Positions 36,401-48,225 of a stretch of 64,000 nucleotides of DNA are shown here, piece by piece. The notes beneath the pieces are model-generated. The model saw nothing but the letters and a program-made list of their open reading frames with translations, had not been told where the DNA came from and did no database searches. Within the stretch, counting starts at the first letter, position 1, and the number at the start of each line of letters is the position of its first letter. The position numbers and the translations under genes are program-made. The DNA is from Desmodus rotundus (Eukaryota > Chordata > Mammalia > Chiroptera > Phyllostomidae): contig NC_071399.1 in NCBI RefSeq assembly GCF_022682495.2, forward strand, positions 12,133,342-12,197,341, written 5' to 3'.

Positions 36401-37080
36401 TTGAGTTGATACCTAAGTGCTCCTGACTCTGTTCCCCGTGTTCTTTGGGAAGGTAGAAATTGTAGCCCTGGGGCAACTCTGTCCCGCGCAAATGTCAGTT
36501 GATAGTACTTGTCCTAATTGCCTCCCAGATGAAACTATAAAAAATATGTGAAGGAGATCCAGAAATTTAAAAATAAACGTACCACTGTGTTGATTAAATA
36601 AAAATTTATCTGGGAAGGCTGCAATGCGCCTAGCAGGCACTGGAGCAAAAAAGAGGTTTAAAAGTCTCTACGAAGAATGTACGATCTGGTTGGCAAGAGA
36701 GGTGAGTATGAGCTAGGAAAAAAATTGAATAGGTATTATCTAAGAACAGTGTACAGTTTTATGAAATTTTAGCTACGGTGGAGGGTCGTACGCGCAGGGT
36801 TGCAAGAAAAACGGTGGAGCGGGGCAGGAGGCGGTGGCATGTCTTCTCTTTGGCTTTTCCCAATGGCTTCACACTCACCATGGAAACTCTAGTTAATACC
36901 ATACGCGGACAGATGATACCTTGTGATGGATGCTCTGTCTCTGTATCTTTCAGTCCAGTTATAGGTGGGAGAAGATGTCAGGCGAGCGTCCAACGCCGGG
37001 CCAAGGAAAACCGTGTCTTCCAGCAGTTTCAACGGTGTTGTCGCAGGTTGGTGAGAGATGCTTGACTTACTAGATCACCT
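33466..37080. other. Unique DNA immediately upstream of the MTMR7 CpG island
   Basis: No gene is recognised. Two copies of ATGAGGAGACTGAAGC (36338-36353, and 36380-36395 with its first A at 36380) look like MIR-core scraps. A minus-strand ORF at 35342-35608 is discussed under findings. Promoter-proximal regulatory DNA is likely at the right edge but cannot be delimited by eye. Confidence 0.4.
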
Positions 37081-37139
37081 CCTAGGGGTCGAACTCTGCT
37101 GCCGTTATTTCCACCCTCATTCCAAAAGCTACCCCGGCT

Positions 37140-37800
37140 GCCCGCGTGCTGAAACACACTAGGCCAGGCTGCACCTGGAGTGCTTGTGGCAACCTTCTGG
37201 GAGCTCTACCCCGAGTCCCACGCACCCTGGGACTCTCCGGAAGGAAGTCCTTGGGCCCGTGGAGCAGCGTATTCCCCGTCTTTCCTCCAAGAAGCCACGC
37301 CCAACACAAGGCCCCCATTGTGTCTTGGGGAACAGTAGCCCCGCAGTATTACGCTGGCTGCTCCTCTTAAGACGGAGGAACCGGCTCCCGCTCTGGCAAC
37401 CCCAGCCAGAGACGAGGCGGGGCGACGTCAGACGGGGAAGGTAGCAGACGCGGCAGGTGCCAGGAGGGCGGAGACACACGCTCTAGGGCCGCGCGGGCGC
37501 CCTGTACCGCCGCACCTGGAGGCGGAGCCAAGTCCCGCAGCCGCCGGTTCTCGGGCGCGAAGCCCCCTCCCAGCGCCCCTGCCGCCGCGGTGTAGAGGCG
37601 TGTAGGTACGTGAGGCCGCGGCCGCTCAGGATCTTGCAGACGCGGGCCCCCATGGAGCACATCCGCACGCCTAAGGTTGGTGGCCCGCGCGTGGGCGGAG
37701 GAGGGAGGGGAGCAGGGATGCTGAGCTGGCTGGAGGCCTAGCTTCCCTGCGGGGCGCTGGCAGAGTCAGCACCGAGGTCCAAGGAGGGGGAGGTGGCAGT
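37140..37800 (+). promoter_or_regulatory. MTMR7: CpG island promoter of MTMR7
   Basis: CpG density rises sharply around 37140 and peaks at 37370-37700, then falls away by about 37900. This is the only strong CpG island in the window. It contains a canonical GC box GGCGGGGC (37416-37423) followed directly by GACGTCAG (37424-37431), a CRE-like half-palindrome. I see no TATA box at a plausible distance, which fits a dispersed CpG-type start. No ATG occurs between about 37381 and the MTMR7 start, so a transcript beginning inside that part would carry a 5' UTR free of upstream ATGs. The exact transcription start is not visible. Confidence 0.75.
37652..37675 (+). CDS. MTMR7: MTMR7 coding exon 1 (initiator exon)
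   Basis: MTMR7 is a myotubularin-family inositol lipid phosphatase. It removes the 3-phosphate from PI3P and related inositol phosphates, is known mainly from brain, and pairs with the catalytically dead MTMR9. This exon encodes the first eight residues, MEHIRTPK, identical to the start of the vertebrate MTMR6/7/8 group and specifically MTMR7-like in 'TPK'. The ATG has G at +4 but C at -3, a middling context. The frame is open upstream to a TAG at 37484-37486 with no earlier in-frame ATG, which supports this start. The exon ends AAG followed by the donor GTTGGT in phase 0, and it lies inside the CpG island. Confidence 0.93.
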
Positions 37801-39439
37801 CCCCCGAGCATCTCCCGGCGCCCTGTGAGCTTCATCCTTCTCTCGCTATCTCACAGGCCTAGCCTTGGCTGATGTTGCATTTAACCTCTTGTCCTTAGGG
37901 GTGCGCGCAGTGGACATAGGGATGCACGGGAGGGGAGCCCAATTGTCTGTTGAGCAATGGGGTTGCTGGTCTGCTGATAAATGCTCTTTTCTGATCCCGC
38001 GCGGGGTTGTGGCTGCCTTATTTATTTATTTTAATTTTTCCGTTGGCTGTTCTGAGCAGTCGAAAGAGAAACACGCCTTCTTAATGATAGATGCAGGAAA
38101 TTGAGTTATGTGCAGGTGGATTGAATGCACTCGAAAAACTGTTGAATCTAAGGGTTCAGACCCACCCAGCTCGCCCTCCGGCTTCCCCATCCTCGGGCTA
38201 TCAGCTACTGAGGACCTTACACAGGGCCGATGAACAATATCCCCTGCAGGTTCAATATTACCAATCCTTCCGTCTTCTTGCCGTTTCCAGCCTGTTTCGT
38301 TCATTGGGGAGAAGAGTGCAGCTTATAGATTCGTCCACTGGTGTGTTTTAAACACCAGCTTTTGTCACTCAGTAGAAGCGACCGATCCCTGATCCGTTTC
38401 AGTTAAATAGCCCTGGGAACGTTGACTGCCGTACCTCTGAGTGCGCGAGTAGTAAAACTTAGAGATGTTTTAAGACATGGTCCACATCCCTAATGAAGAC
38501 TCTAAACGAGTGAAAGAGTTTACTTTGACAGCCTATTGGCTAGCTCTTGTTACTACCACTGCATCTGCTTTAGTTTCCACGGTGATTTCAGGTTCAAAAC
38601 TGAGGCCCTTGGGAGGTAAGTCAACGCTGGGTCTGAGTGGTCAGAACGTGGGTGACCCCAGGCATCCCACTCATCTCAAGGAGTCTGTTGTTTAATGGTC
38701 TTTGGAAGTCCAGTAGGAAGAGGTCATTTTAAAATTCTGGAGTGGTTCCTATGTACCTCTTTGTCAAAGCGGCTTTACAGTTATCTCAGGTCAGTGGAAA
38801 AATAAATATTTTTATTTGCCAGAGACGGTCAGTTCCAACAGTAAATTTAAGCTGTATTGATTTTGCATGCTGGAATTAAATTGTTGCTTCACGGTCGGGA
38901 AACTGTAAACGTCGAAGAGAGTGCCATAAACCGCAGACAAGGGTGGCTCAAAGCTTTCAGGGTTTAAGTGGTGCTAAATAATTTATTCCGGAGTGATGGA
39001 TTTAACTCGTGGGTTCGCTCTGCCCTTGCCAAGGGCACCCTTTCTTTGTCACGATGGAGCGGCCCTTTATGAGAATGATGCCTGCTGTGAATGTCGATAG
39101 CAAGAGTGATAGGGTGACTTGGCACCCGGGCGCCATTTTCCTACAGGATGTGAATTTGGGGAGGAAAAGCCTTTTCTAGTCCATATTCACACTCACTCCA
39201 TACAAAGGTATGTGTGTGAGCCTGAGCGGCAAGCAGTATTCTCCCTGATTCTCAAAACTGGTTTTCCTACACACTTTCAGTGCTTCAAATCAGCAATTCC
39301 CCTCTATCAGGAAAGACAAAGAAATGGCGAAAATGGAGGATTGTCTGAAATGTCATTGAATTGCGGGTCATTCACATTTAGAATAATGCAGGTGGAAAAA
39401 ATTAAAAACCTACTGCAGTTGGGTGGGCCCGATTCCTTT

Positions 39440-39705
39440 AGTCATTCATTTCATTCCACAAGCACGTGCCAACCTTCTGTAGACCAGATTCTGTGCTAGG
39501 ACCTGGGCACAGGAAGCGCCAATGAGCTCCCAGTCTGGAAGAGGAGGCAGCTGTAAATCTGGACAGACATATGTACAAGGGACAGAGGGCAGGGAGGGGG
39601 AATGATGGAAGATGAGCCCTGCCAGAAAGGGTGAGGGAAGCCTTCTTAGAAGGGCTGAATCTTGACATGTAGGGAGTCAAGGAGGATCGGGGGCATCCGC
39701 GACAG
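39440..39705 (+). repeat. Ancient LINE-type repeat, family unresolved
   Basis: It begins 'CATTCATTTCATTCCACAAG', then has CTGTGCTAGGACCTGGGCAC and 'CAATGAGCTCCCAGTCTGGA'. It continues with 'GGGTGAGGGAAGCCTTCTTA' and GAAGGGCTGAATCTTGACAT. This is the same old family as at 16810 and 32445 (attcaacaaatatttattgagcacctactatgtgccaggcact ... ggaaggcctctctgagg). Confidence 0.55.
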
Positions 39706-40769
39706 CTGCCGTGCAGTTGTGTAGATCTGATGGACTGTAATAGATCAGTTACAACTTTAAAGAAGCTGAGAACCTTAGAGTGATAGAGACAGAAATGACG
39801 AAATGACTCCTTGAGGCTAAACAAAATCTCTTTTCATTTTACATTATAAGTGAATTTTCACTATACAGGTGAAGATGAGAACAAGAATGCTTACAGAGTG
39901 TGTGTTGCAAAACATAATTATTGATGGTCGTACCCATCTTTATTATGTGCTTCTATTACACTTGGGAGTGGTGAACAGGTAGTTTGCCTTAAACTCCGTG
40001 ATTTCACGTCTTGGTTGGATTATAAGGAGTATACACAGTTGTTGATCTGACCCAGTCTGGGTTTGAAGTGATTTTTACCATGTGGGTAGCAGGGGTTTAT
40101 TCTACGAGGAAAAGAAATGTATGAACGTACAATGTACAGTTGCTTTCCTGCTACCGTGGAAGTTATTCCTTTACTCTTTGTAAGGTCTGGGCTCTCTGTC
40201 ACAGCCTCTTGTGTTCCGCTTTAGTCTCAGAAGTGCCTCTTAAGGAGACGGATGCACATGAATAATCAGGAACATGTTTATTCTTGGGCGTGTGTGTTCA
40301 ACTGAAGCCTCTAACAGAGCGTATGCTAAGCAGGGTATTTCTCTCCAACAATGGTTCCTCTATAAATGTTCCCAAGACAAACTAGTTTGCAGCTGGGTTG
40401 AAGTGAGGACACCAAGCATTACCTGGACTCATCACAGTGAAATTTTGAGTTTCTACCTCACTGTCTGGCTTTCTGTACCACTCTGAATACTTGCTGATGA
40501 GAAAGGACCCTGCAGGGATAATTTGGGCTCAACTACTACTTACTCGTAAAGAAACAGCTTCAGAGCTCTTGGAAGTAGCTTGAGAAGCTGGCAGGATTTG
40601 GTTTGGTACTGGCTATGATGCTGATGGGTCTAAGGATCCTGGCTAAGTAATCTCTACTTTTTGTGCTGTGGTCTTTGTAGAAGACAATTTTTTTTCAAAT
40701 GTGTAAATCTGAGTTGTAAACTAGAATATATGATGACCTTTCAAAGCAGATCTTGAAGATGTCTTCCCT

Positions 40770-41465
40770 TCTTTCCACACCCCCCCTCCCGGTTCTTAGC
40801 TCCTACTCAGCTCCTAATTGGTCTCCTAGTTTCCTCTTTGCTCTTTTTTTTCTATTCCCATCTCCATAGAGTGAGCCTGAGTGCACTGCTGGGCCCAAGT
40901 TGGTCATGCTATACTTCCCTGCCCAGATTCTTGGGTGGCTTCCCTTTGTACCCAGGACACAAAGCGAGAACCCCAGAGTAGCCTGTAGGCTTTGTATGCA
41001 CGGCCCCTGTTTTACTTTCCCCTCATTCCGTGACAGTCTTCTCATTATTTACTACCCACCGATCACCACTGGCCTCGTGCATTTTTCAGCTGCGCCAGCA
41101 TCTTTCTGGCCTCTGAACCTTTGCATTGCCTCTCATCATACGAATAGCCTAGCCTCACTCTTCGCCTCGCTCACTCTCTCGTCCTGGAGATTGAATATAA
41201 TTTCCTCCAAGAGGCTCCTGCACAATTCCTCATCTAAACCTGATCTGCCTGTTACATCCTGTCCCAGAACCCAATGTTTCCCACCCTGCCCCCAGTTACA
41301 AGTTTTATATTTATCTGAGGGATGATTTGTTTCATGTCAAGCTCCCCTGCTAAACCAGGATCCCCGTGAAGCTGAGGATCCACAGCACCTAACCCAGTTG
41401 CTGGCACCAAGTAAGCACACACTAAGTAAATTAATATTTGAATAACAAGGAATGAATAATTCTTG
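40770..41465 (+). mobile_element. L2 LINE 3' end (about 0.7 kb)
   Basis: Landmarks in consensus order are 'CTCCTAATTGGTCTCCTAGT', then 'TGGGTGGCTTCCCTTTGTAC', 'CTCTGAACCTTTGCATTGCC' and 'TTTCCTCCAAGAGGCTCCTG'. 'TTACAAGTTTTATATTTATC' follows, and the end is 'CTAACCCAGTTGCTGGCACC', AAGTAAGCACACACTAAGTA and 'ATATTTGAATAA'. This is a long, clear 3' part of L2 in sense with MTMR7. The 141-codon ORF at 40900-41325 is its decayed, non-functional coding end. Confidence 0.8.
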
Positions 41466-41639
41466 ATTTCAGCTCTTTAGTTTTTAGTATTTGCTTTAGG
41501 AATCCAGGCCTCCCGGGCACTGTACCCACGACTAATTATGGTATTGTGAGTCTTCTAGTGAAACTACTGTTAAGTTACTTGTGAATGTCAGTATATTACG
41601 TAACATATATAGCATATATAATGATATGTATTTTGTGAT

Positions 41640-41995
41640 GATACATAGTTGGAATGAGATAGAATTCAAATAACAATTATGATTTCAATCATTTTAAAGT
41701 GTACATTTCAGTGCTTTTTGTTACATTTGCCATGTTGCACAACTACCACCACCGTCCATTTCAGAACATTTTATCACTCCCGAAAGAAACCCAGAACCTA
41801 TCTGTAGCCAGTCCGCACCTATTCACCTACAATTCACATGTACAAGTCATCCACCTATTCATTGTTTTAATAAGTATGTATTATTCACATGACTACAATT
41901 TGCTTACTGTGTCTCCACTATTAGGGATTTGGGTTTTGTGCCCCTGTGAACGTCCCCGGTACCATTTTCTTCATGTATTTTTCTCTGAGTAGAAT
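41640..41995 (-). mobile_element. Old L1M 3' region, antisense
   Basis: The + strand reads 'TTTTAAAGTGTACATTTCAG', 'CATGTTGCACAACTACCACC', 'TTTTATCACTCCCGAAAGAA' and ACCCAGAACCTATCTGTAGC. This is the reverse complement of the L1M block that contains 'gtgcaaccatcaccactatccatttccagaac'. Confidence 0.7.
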
Positions 41996-43699
41996 GACTG
42001 AGAGTAGGAAAGGTCGTATATACATTCTTATTACAGGATATCTTTCCGTATTTGAAAGCCTCTCACAGGCCCAGGGTTTAGGTGAGTTTTTTATAGTCCC
42101 AAAGAGCAGAGGAGAAGATCTTAGCCCAAGATAGAGAACTTCTTTCCCACAATTACCCGTGTTTGTATAAGAGAAATTAGTTCACCTATGAAAGCATAGC
42201 GGTGTCTGAGCAGAGTCTGGGTGGCTCGTCAGAGAAGACACGGAGGCTGTTCTGGCATCCGAGGGGAAACGGACCAGAATTCTGTTTGAATTTCACGTGG
42301 CTGGGCAGCCAAGTGCCCACCTACCCTGAGATTCACACTTCTGATGCGCAGAGCTCACCCTGTCCGCTGGTGGTCCATAATGACCATGGACAGCTCTCGT
42401 GAATACCAGTTTTTCTTGTATTTAGTCAAAATGTGTCTCACTGTAGTTTTTAGTAATTGGGTCTAGGTCGGTCCCTTAGGATAGTGCTCGTACATCAACC
42501 CTCCTTCCAGGAAATGGCCCTTCACGTAGTTCCTTCGACGCAGCCATATCCCTAATCCTTTCCTCCTACCTGGGTCATTAGCTCAGTAGCGCCTGTTCTG
42601 GCCACTGCCCAGTGCCTTGGTTTTAAGCCCCTTTACCATCCTGCTTATTCAGTGAGTTATAAGAACATATGAGTCCTTTAGGTTTGGTTGAATTGGGAGA
42701 GACTAATTTTTGATAACTCTTTTTTAAATTGTATATATCCTTGAGTTCCAGCCTAGCAGCCTTTTGGTAAGCTTACTATGGGACAGGGCCCCGAAGTTGT
42801 CTCCGCACATGATGCTGTGAAGCTGCCTCCTCTACTATTTCCCTGAATGATGGTGTCTTGCACTTATATTTGCTGAATATTATTTCACTGGACTTAGCTT
42901 ATTGCTTAATCCCTTACTTTGTTTTTAGATTCTGAAGCACATCTGCTATTCCTCTCAGTTTGGGAGCATTCACTGTTGAACTTGCCCTCTATTACCTCAT
43001 CCAAGATCTTAACTACGGGAGAAATTAAGCAGATGTGACTTCCTAGTGACTGAAGCCACTATCCCCCATCTCCCAAGATTCTGATTCTGATAACAGATGT
43101 ACTCATTCTTTCAGTTTGCTGACATCTACCATTTGATGAACTCGTCCTGCATCACCTCCTCAATGAGCTCGTTCAGAGAAAGAAATGAAGTCGTCTGCAA
43201 TGATGTCTGAGTGAATCATTGATCTTCCTGCTGATTGATGGCTTCTTTTTCTGGGTTCACACAAAATTCCATTAAAGAACCCATTTTAGAATCTTGCCTA
43301 GAATTCACATCAATTGCCCCAATGTACAATTACAAAAACTCCATATGAACCATTTGAAAATAGAGATCTCATTTGCAAGTTCTCTCTGTGAGGGAGAGAG
43401 CTCAGGAGAGCCAAGAGAAGATTCCCTTTCTCTGTGGCTTTCTCCATCGTTATGTCATCTGCACTAAGCTCTCTCTCTCTTCTTTTAACAAGTCATTCTG
43501 AGGTTCTAAAAGTATATTACTTCTGATCCTATATTAGAATCAACACAGAAATTAGCCACTGTTCCTATCTTAGTATAATTTCCTTTAGTCATTATTTTTG
43601 TCACATGCATACTCAAACTTTTTGTTTGTCTGTTCAGAAACTTAGGATCACCCAGTTCTGTTTCATAGTATACTTCTTTTAACTTACTATATTGTGATC

Positions 43700-44025
43700 T
43701 TTGAAAACATGCTTTTGGAAGACTGTGATTTTTTTAATCCTATGGCAATGTCATTGTCAAATTAACCATTTCCCCAGAAGGCTATTACAGCAATGTTATG
43801 ATGAACATCTTGTTATTAATTGTTATCTGCATTGTGATTACTCCCTTAGGATGGAGCTTGGAATGCAATTGTTGTATCACAGAGATGAACAATTTTGTGG
43901 TTGATTTGTGGTGCCAAATGAGTTTCCAAAACATTTTAGAAACATGGTATAGCATCATTGTACCATTGCTTTATTATTTTAAAAATATTTGCTAACTTAA
44001 GGGAGGAATAACATCTTGTTACTTT
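43700..44025 (-). mobile_element. Degenerate antisense L1M/HAL1-like fragment
   Basis: Around 43795-43925 the pattern 'AACATCTTGTTATTAATTGT', then 'CTCCCTTAGGATGGAGCTTG', resembles antisense L1M sequence 'aaacatccttgttattag...cttaggatagattcccagaagtggaattgctgg'. It is heavily diverged. Confidence 0.4.
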
Positions 44026-45059
44026 ATCATATTTTTAATTAGAAGTGAGGTTGATGTATTTTCCAAGATATGTTTATCGAACATTTTGTTACTTTTCTGA
44101 AATATCTATTTATATATTTTTTCCGTTTTAATAATTGGTAATTTGTATGTATCAGTGGATGAAAGTAACATGGTAACATTTGTGCTGCCATTAAAACCTT
44201 CACAGGGATACAGTGAAAGGATTATATACCTTGAAACGTCAGTGAGGAATGATAAAGATATTAAACTGTAACCTCCTGTGTATGTCCACTTTATTTACTT
44301 ATTAGAAAGTTTCAACATTTCCCTTCCAACTTATGTATTAACTGGTCGGGATTGGTCATCACTTCTGTCATACATCCACAAGCAACGGTGTCTGGAATAC
44401 TTGTTTTCTCAGAACAGATGGACATACATTTTCTCATCCCGATTTTTATTGGTTTTTCCATTCTGAACTGGACAAGCTGTGAAGTATGCATGAAATTAAA
44501 CCTCTTGACCAAACACCCAGGACTCCATGGCTTCGTTCCATGTGATGGTTCAGTGTTATGTTCTTATGTTTCACTCAGAGGGAGTCCAGGAAGCTCATTT
44601 TGTCCCATATTTCTTGGGCCAGGAACAGTCTAAACTATTTTTTTCTAGTGCCCTTTCCCCTGCTGGACAGCTAGTTGAAGCCTTTGGGAGTAGAAGTACT
44701 TCCCAGGACATAAGCCCAACCCTTCCTCCCACAGCCATTTAAAATAGTTTAAAAATAACCCCCACTTAAAATTTTGTGGCAGGCTATGACAACTTTATAA
44801 AAATTGTGTGTTTACTTTTCTCCTCTTTTTCATTTAGCAGAACACTGTTTATCGGAGATTCCCGGAGAAATAAATTTATTGCCCAGCTATGAAAGAAAGT
44901 TTCCTTCCTAGGGCCTGCAACAAAACACAGGGCACTAAGAATGTGGCAGGTGCCATTGACTTCCGCCCTGGAGTGAACAGCCAGGCCAGGTTGAGCAGTG
45001 GTGGTTTAAGAAAGGGATGCTGCCGTTCTGAGCTAAGTGGGTAGATTCAAAGACACCAT

Positions 45060-45235
45060 TCATGCGTGTATTCATGTACCTGTACCTTCAACAGGAGTTC
45101 TTTGCATGTTTCCTATGTGCCAAGTACTGTTTCAGGCCCTGGCCATCCAATGGTGAACAAGACAGGGTTTCTAGTTTCCTGGAACTTACATTGTAGAAAA
45201 GACTTAAACAACAAAACATAATGTTGCAACTGTTT
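45060..45235 (+). repeat. Ancient LINE-type repeat, family unresolved
   Basis: The motifs 'CCTATGTGCCAAGTACTGTT', TCAGGCCCTGGCCATCCAAT, GGTGAACAAGACAGGGTTTC and 'CCTGGAACTTACATTGTAGA' follow the common 'tactatgtgccaggcactgttctaggcactggggatacagcagtgaacaa...gagcttacattctag' consensus. Confidence 0.65.
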
Positions 45236-45399
45236 AGAACACTAAATATATACACTCACATTTGTGGGTATGTGAAACAGTTTACTCTTGTATTATTATT
45301 ATTTATTGTTATTGTATTATTTTCCATATGAACAACTGTAAACCTCCTTTTGCCCCACCCTGTATATATGTATTTTTTTCGCTGGAAGCCAAGACCTTA

Positions 45400-45990
45400 G
45401 AAGATCTTCACTAGAATATGTATTTGCCAGATCCTGCTCCTCTTCCCCTGGAAACTGTACTTCCTTTCCACCCTATGCAGAGAGAAAGCCCAAGTCCTAA
45501 CATTGTCCTGGAAGTCCCTCGGGACCGTTGTGGCTACTGGTGACACCTCGTCTCCTGTTCTGTCGCTCGTCCCCCTTCACACAGTCTTTTCAGACATCCT
45601 ACCTCCTTGTAGACCCTTGAACTTGTCAAAGCAGTCCTGGGCCAGGGCCTTTCATGTGTGGTTTCCTTTGCCTGGAAAGCTTCTTTCCCAGAGTTTCCCA
45701 TGGCTGGCTCTCATTGACTTTGGTTCTCTATTTAAAGGTCCATTTTATTAAAAGAGACTTCCCTGGACATGTTGATGCCCCTCCGCATCCGACTGCTTAT
45801 CGTACTTTCATTTCCTTGGCACCTTTTGGTATGTGTGTCTTTGTTTGTTGCCTGTCCCCTGCCCACCCATCGCCAGGCAGAGGGTAGATGAGCTGCTGTT
45901 GTCTTCTCTGCGGCTGTATCCCCAGCAGCCAGAATGCCAAGCCTGGCAGATGAGAGATGCACAGTGAATATTCCTTAAGTGAAGGAATCA
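45400..45990 (+). mobile_element. L2 LINE 3' end (about 0.6 kb)
   Basis: It shows 'CTTGTCAAAGCAGTCCTGGG', 'CAGGGCCTTTCATGTGTGGT', TTCCTTTGCCTGGAAAGCTT and 'AAAGAGACTTCCCTGGACAT'. It ends 'CGGCTGTATCCCCAGCAGCC', AGAATGCCAAGCCTGGCAGA and 'CACAGTGAATATTCCTTAAG'. These follow the L2 3' consensus, including the 'gggcctttgcacatgctgttccctctgcctggaa' block. Confidence 0.8.
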
Positions 45991-46859
45991 GGGACATGGT
46001 TTAATATGACACTGTGTCCAAGCTTCGGTATCTTCAGCCTTGGTTCTTATTCTTCTTTTTCCTCTTATTTTATTACATAAGTATGCTAATATTTTGTTAA
46101 TTCAAAAGGACTTTGCAAGAATATATATGTATGGCTTTCAATATAAATATTATATTTGAACGTGGTCCCAGCCCACCGTTTTAGTTTTGCTTTAAAGTTA
46201 AAAACCTTGTCACCAAAACTTTAATCCCAAGGAATCTCACAAAACATATTGCAACTGCCAGCATGCAGAAACGTTCTGCACAGTAACTCAAGTTCAGCTC
46301 CACCATGGACCCTTCACTGGCAGGACACTGGTGTCTCGAAAAGTCTCAGATTTCCAAATAAAGAATGTTCTGAACTATGTATTCATATACAGCAGCCACA
46401 CTAGGAGCACATGACCTGGAGCAAAGATAAATGAACTTTCTCAAAACTTCTCAGATTCCACACCAACTGGGAAACTTCCACCCAGTATGAACACTAATTG
46501 GATTTAGCACAAACACACAGACAACCTCTGATCTAGTTTAATGGTGCGGTTTTATTTTTACCTGCTGGCTGTGTTCACATTGGTTTTTGCAGACTGCATG
46601 TTAAACTACAACCGCGTACTATGTCCCAGCTGTGGAAAAAAGGCAGAAACTTTAGTTCCGTGGCATTTAGTGTTCACGTCTGCAGATGAAAATTCTTTTT
46701 TTTTTTTTTTTTGCATTTCTGTTTCTTGTACTTGCAACATCTGCCACAATTGAATATTCCCCACCTTCTTGTCTGAAAATTCAAATTAAAAAAAAAAAAG
46801 CATTCCCAGTTCATCATATCTGGTTCTACCTAAATGCCTTCACCTGCTTTGTTTTCACC

Positions 46860-46985
46860 GTAGTGGTGTTCATTTTCATTCACGGGACAAATATGTTAGC
46901 ACACACGTGTGCTAGGCAGTAGGATACAAAGGTGGGGGGAAAATGGACGTAGTTCCTGTCCTTAAAGACCCTACAGGTGAAGGCT
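46860..46985 (+). repeat. Ancient LINE-type repeat fragment, family unresolved
   Basis: It contains 'TTCATTCACGGGACAAATAT', 'ACACACGTGTGCTAGGCAGT', AGGATACAAAGGTGGG and 'TTCCTGTCCTTAAAGACCCT'. This matches the 'attcaacaaatatttattgag...gtgccaggcactg..ggatacaaagg' pattern. Two nearby homopolymers (T run about 46696-46712, A run 46788-46799) are separate. Confidence 0.5.
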
Positions 46986-48157
46986 GTACGTTGCTCTGCA
47001 ATCTCTGTGCTGGTCTATTGTTTCAGGAAGCCAGGAAGCCAAGGACTCTACGTCCCACTTCCTTCTCCTGCTATCAGTTCAGATGTAAGTGTGGGCCTAG
47101 CATTCTTCTTGGTGCTGCGGGAATATTACGGGGGGTGGGGGTCGGGATAAGAAACCTGGTGCCTCCCTTGAAAACACATAGGGGTGGTGGGGAAAAAGTA
47201 GTTTTAGAGTTGTTTGTATGGAAAGTAATACAATGAATAATAAATAATAATACAAGAATAGCTGTGTTTCGCATACTCACAATTGTGACCCTCTTTTGCC
47301 CCACGCTGCATTTCTTGGAAACAGTTAGTGTGGTACAATAAAAATAGCATGTCATGGGCAGTGTAGGGTAAATGGGAAGGAGATGGTAATGACCAGAGGG
47401 GTCACAGCAATCCAAAGGGTAGAGACCACTGTGGATGGGGGTGGCGGAGGAAAGGTGGAATTAAGGAGGCAGGTCCTGGGTATTAGGCCAGAGGGAGCAT
47501 GCTGTCTGTGCTGGCTGAATGGGGTCCTCAGTGTCCTTGGTAACTCAGGGCTCTTGGTGACAGGGCAGTAGTGCAACCTTTCCTATGGGGCCTCAGAAGA
47601 AGCTTCCTGTCCCTGTGTCTGCTTATCTCATTTCCCAGAATGGGACTGATGGGCTCCAGAGGGCTGTCCTGCAAGAGGAGAAAGAGAAAAATGTGGTGCC
47701 AATTATGGAGTCTGTCCTTGGAGGCTTGGAACCCAGGGGTGAGGCATGGGAATGTGTAAATGAGCTGGAGCCAGGCCTGGCCCTGCATGGTCAGGCTGTA
47801 CCCCTCGATCCCCTGGCATTGAGACTTGCTAGAAGATGGGGGGTGGGGTGTGTATGACTTGGTTCTCTCTGTGCCCAGGCTGCCTCTTCTCTTTGGGCCA
47901 GCTGTAAGTCCCATTTGGCACAACCTGGCCTTGGAAAGATGTTTTCTTATAGTTCCCAAAGCGCTATATAAGTAGCCGATTTAGACTGCTGTGAGTGCCT
48001 TTGTCAAAAATACGTCAACTTCAGAAGCATTTTAGACTGTGAGAAATATTTTTACAGGGAAATCATCACAATAATGTAAGCCTTTGATTTTCTATATTGC
48101 TTCCTAGCAAGGTCTTACTCTTCCATACTTTTTCTTTTAAATGACTATTGTTCTTAA

Positions 48158-48225
48158 ACCAGCTATCTTGAAAGTCTATACTTTCAGGGATCATTTCTAT
48201 AGTTCGTTAGACCAGCTATCTTGAA
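48158..48225 (+). repeat. Short direct duplication
   Basis: The 15-mer ACCAGCTATCTTGAA occurs at 48158-48172 and again at 48211-48225, 53 bases apart. The sequences in between and outside do not repeat, so this may be a small local duplication or chance. Confidence 0.6.

Noticed and set aside
36778..37065. 95-codon Arg-rich ORF just upstream of the CpG island
   Set aside because: GC-rich sequence lacks stops. There is no homologue I recognise, and the frame does not join MTMR7 exon 1.
37159..37668. Several overlapping minus- and plus-strand ORFs in the CpG island
   Set aside because: CpG islands give long open frames in many registers. Only the ATG at 37652 matches a known protein start with a proper splice donor.
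40900..41325. 141-codon + strand ORF
   Set aside because: It overlaps a clear L2 3' end; the frame is a decayed by-product of the LINE.
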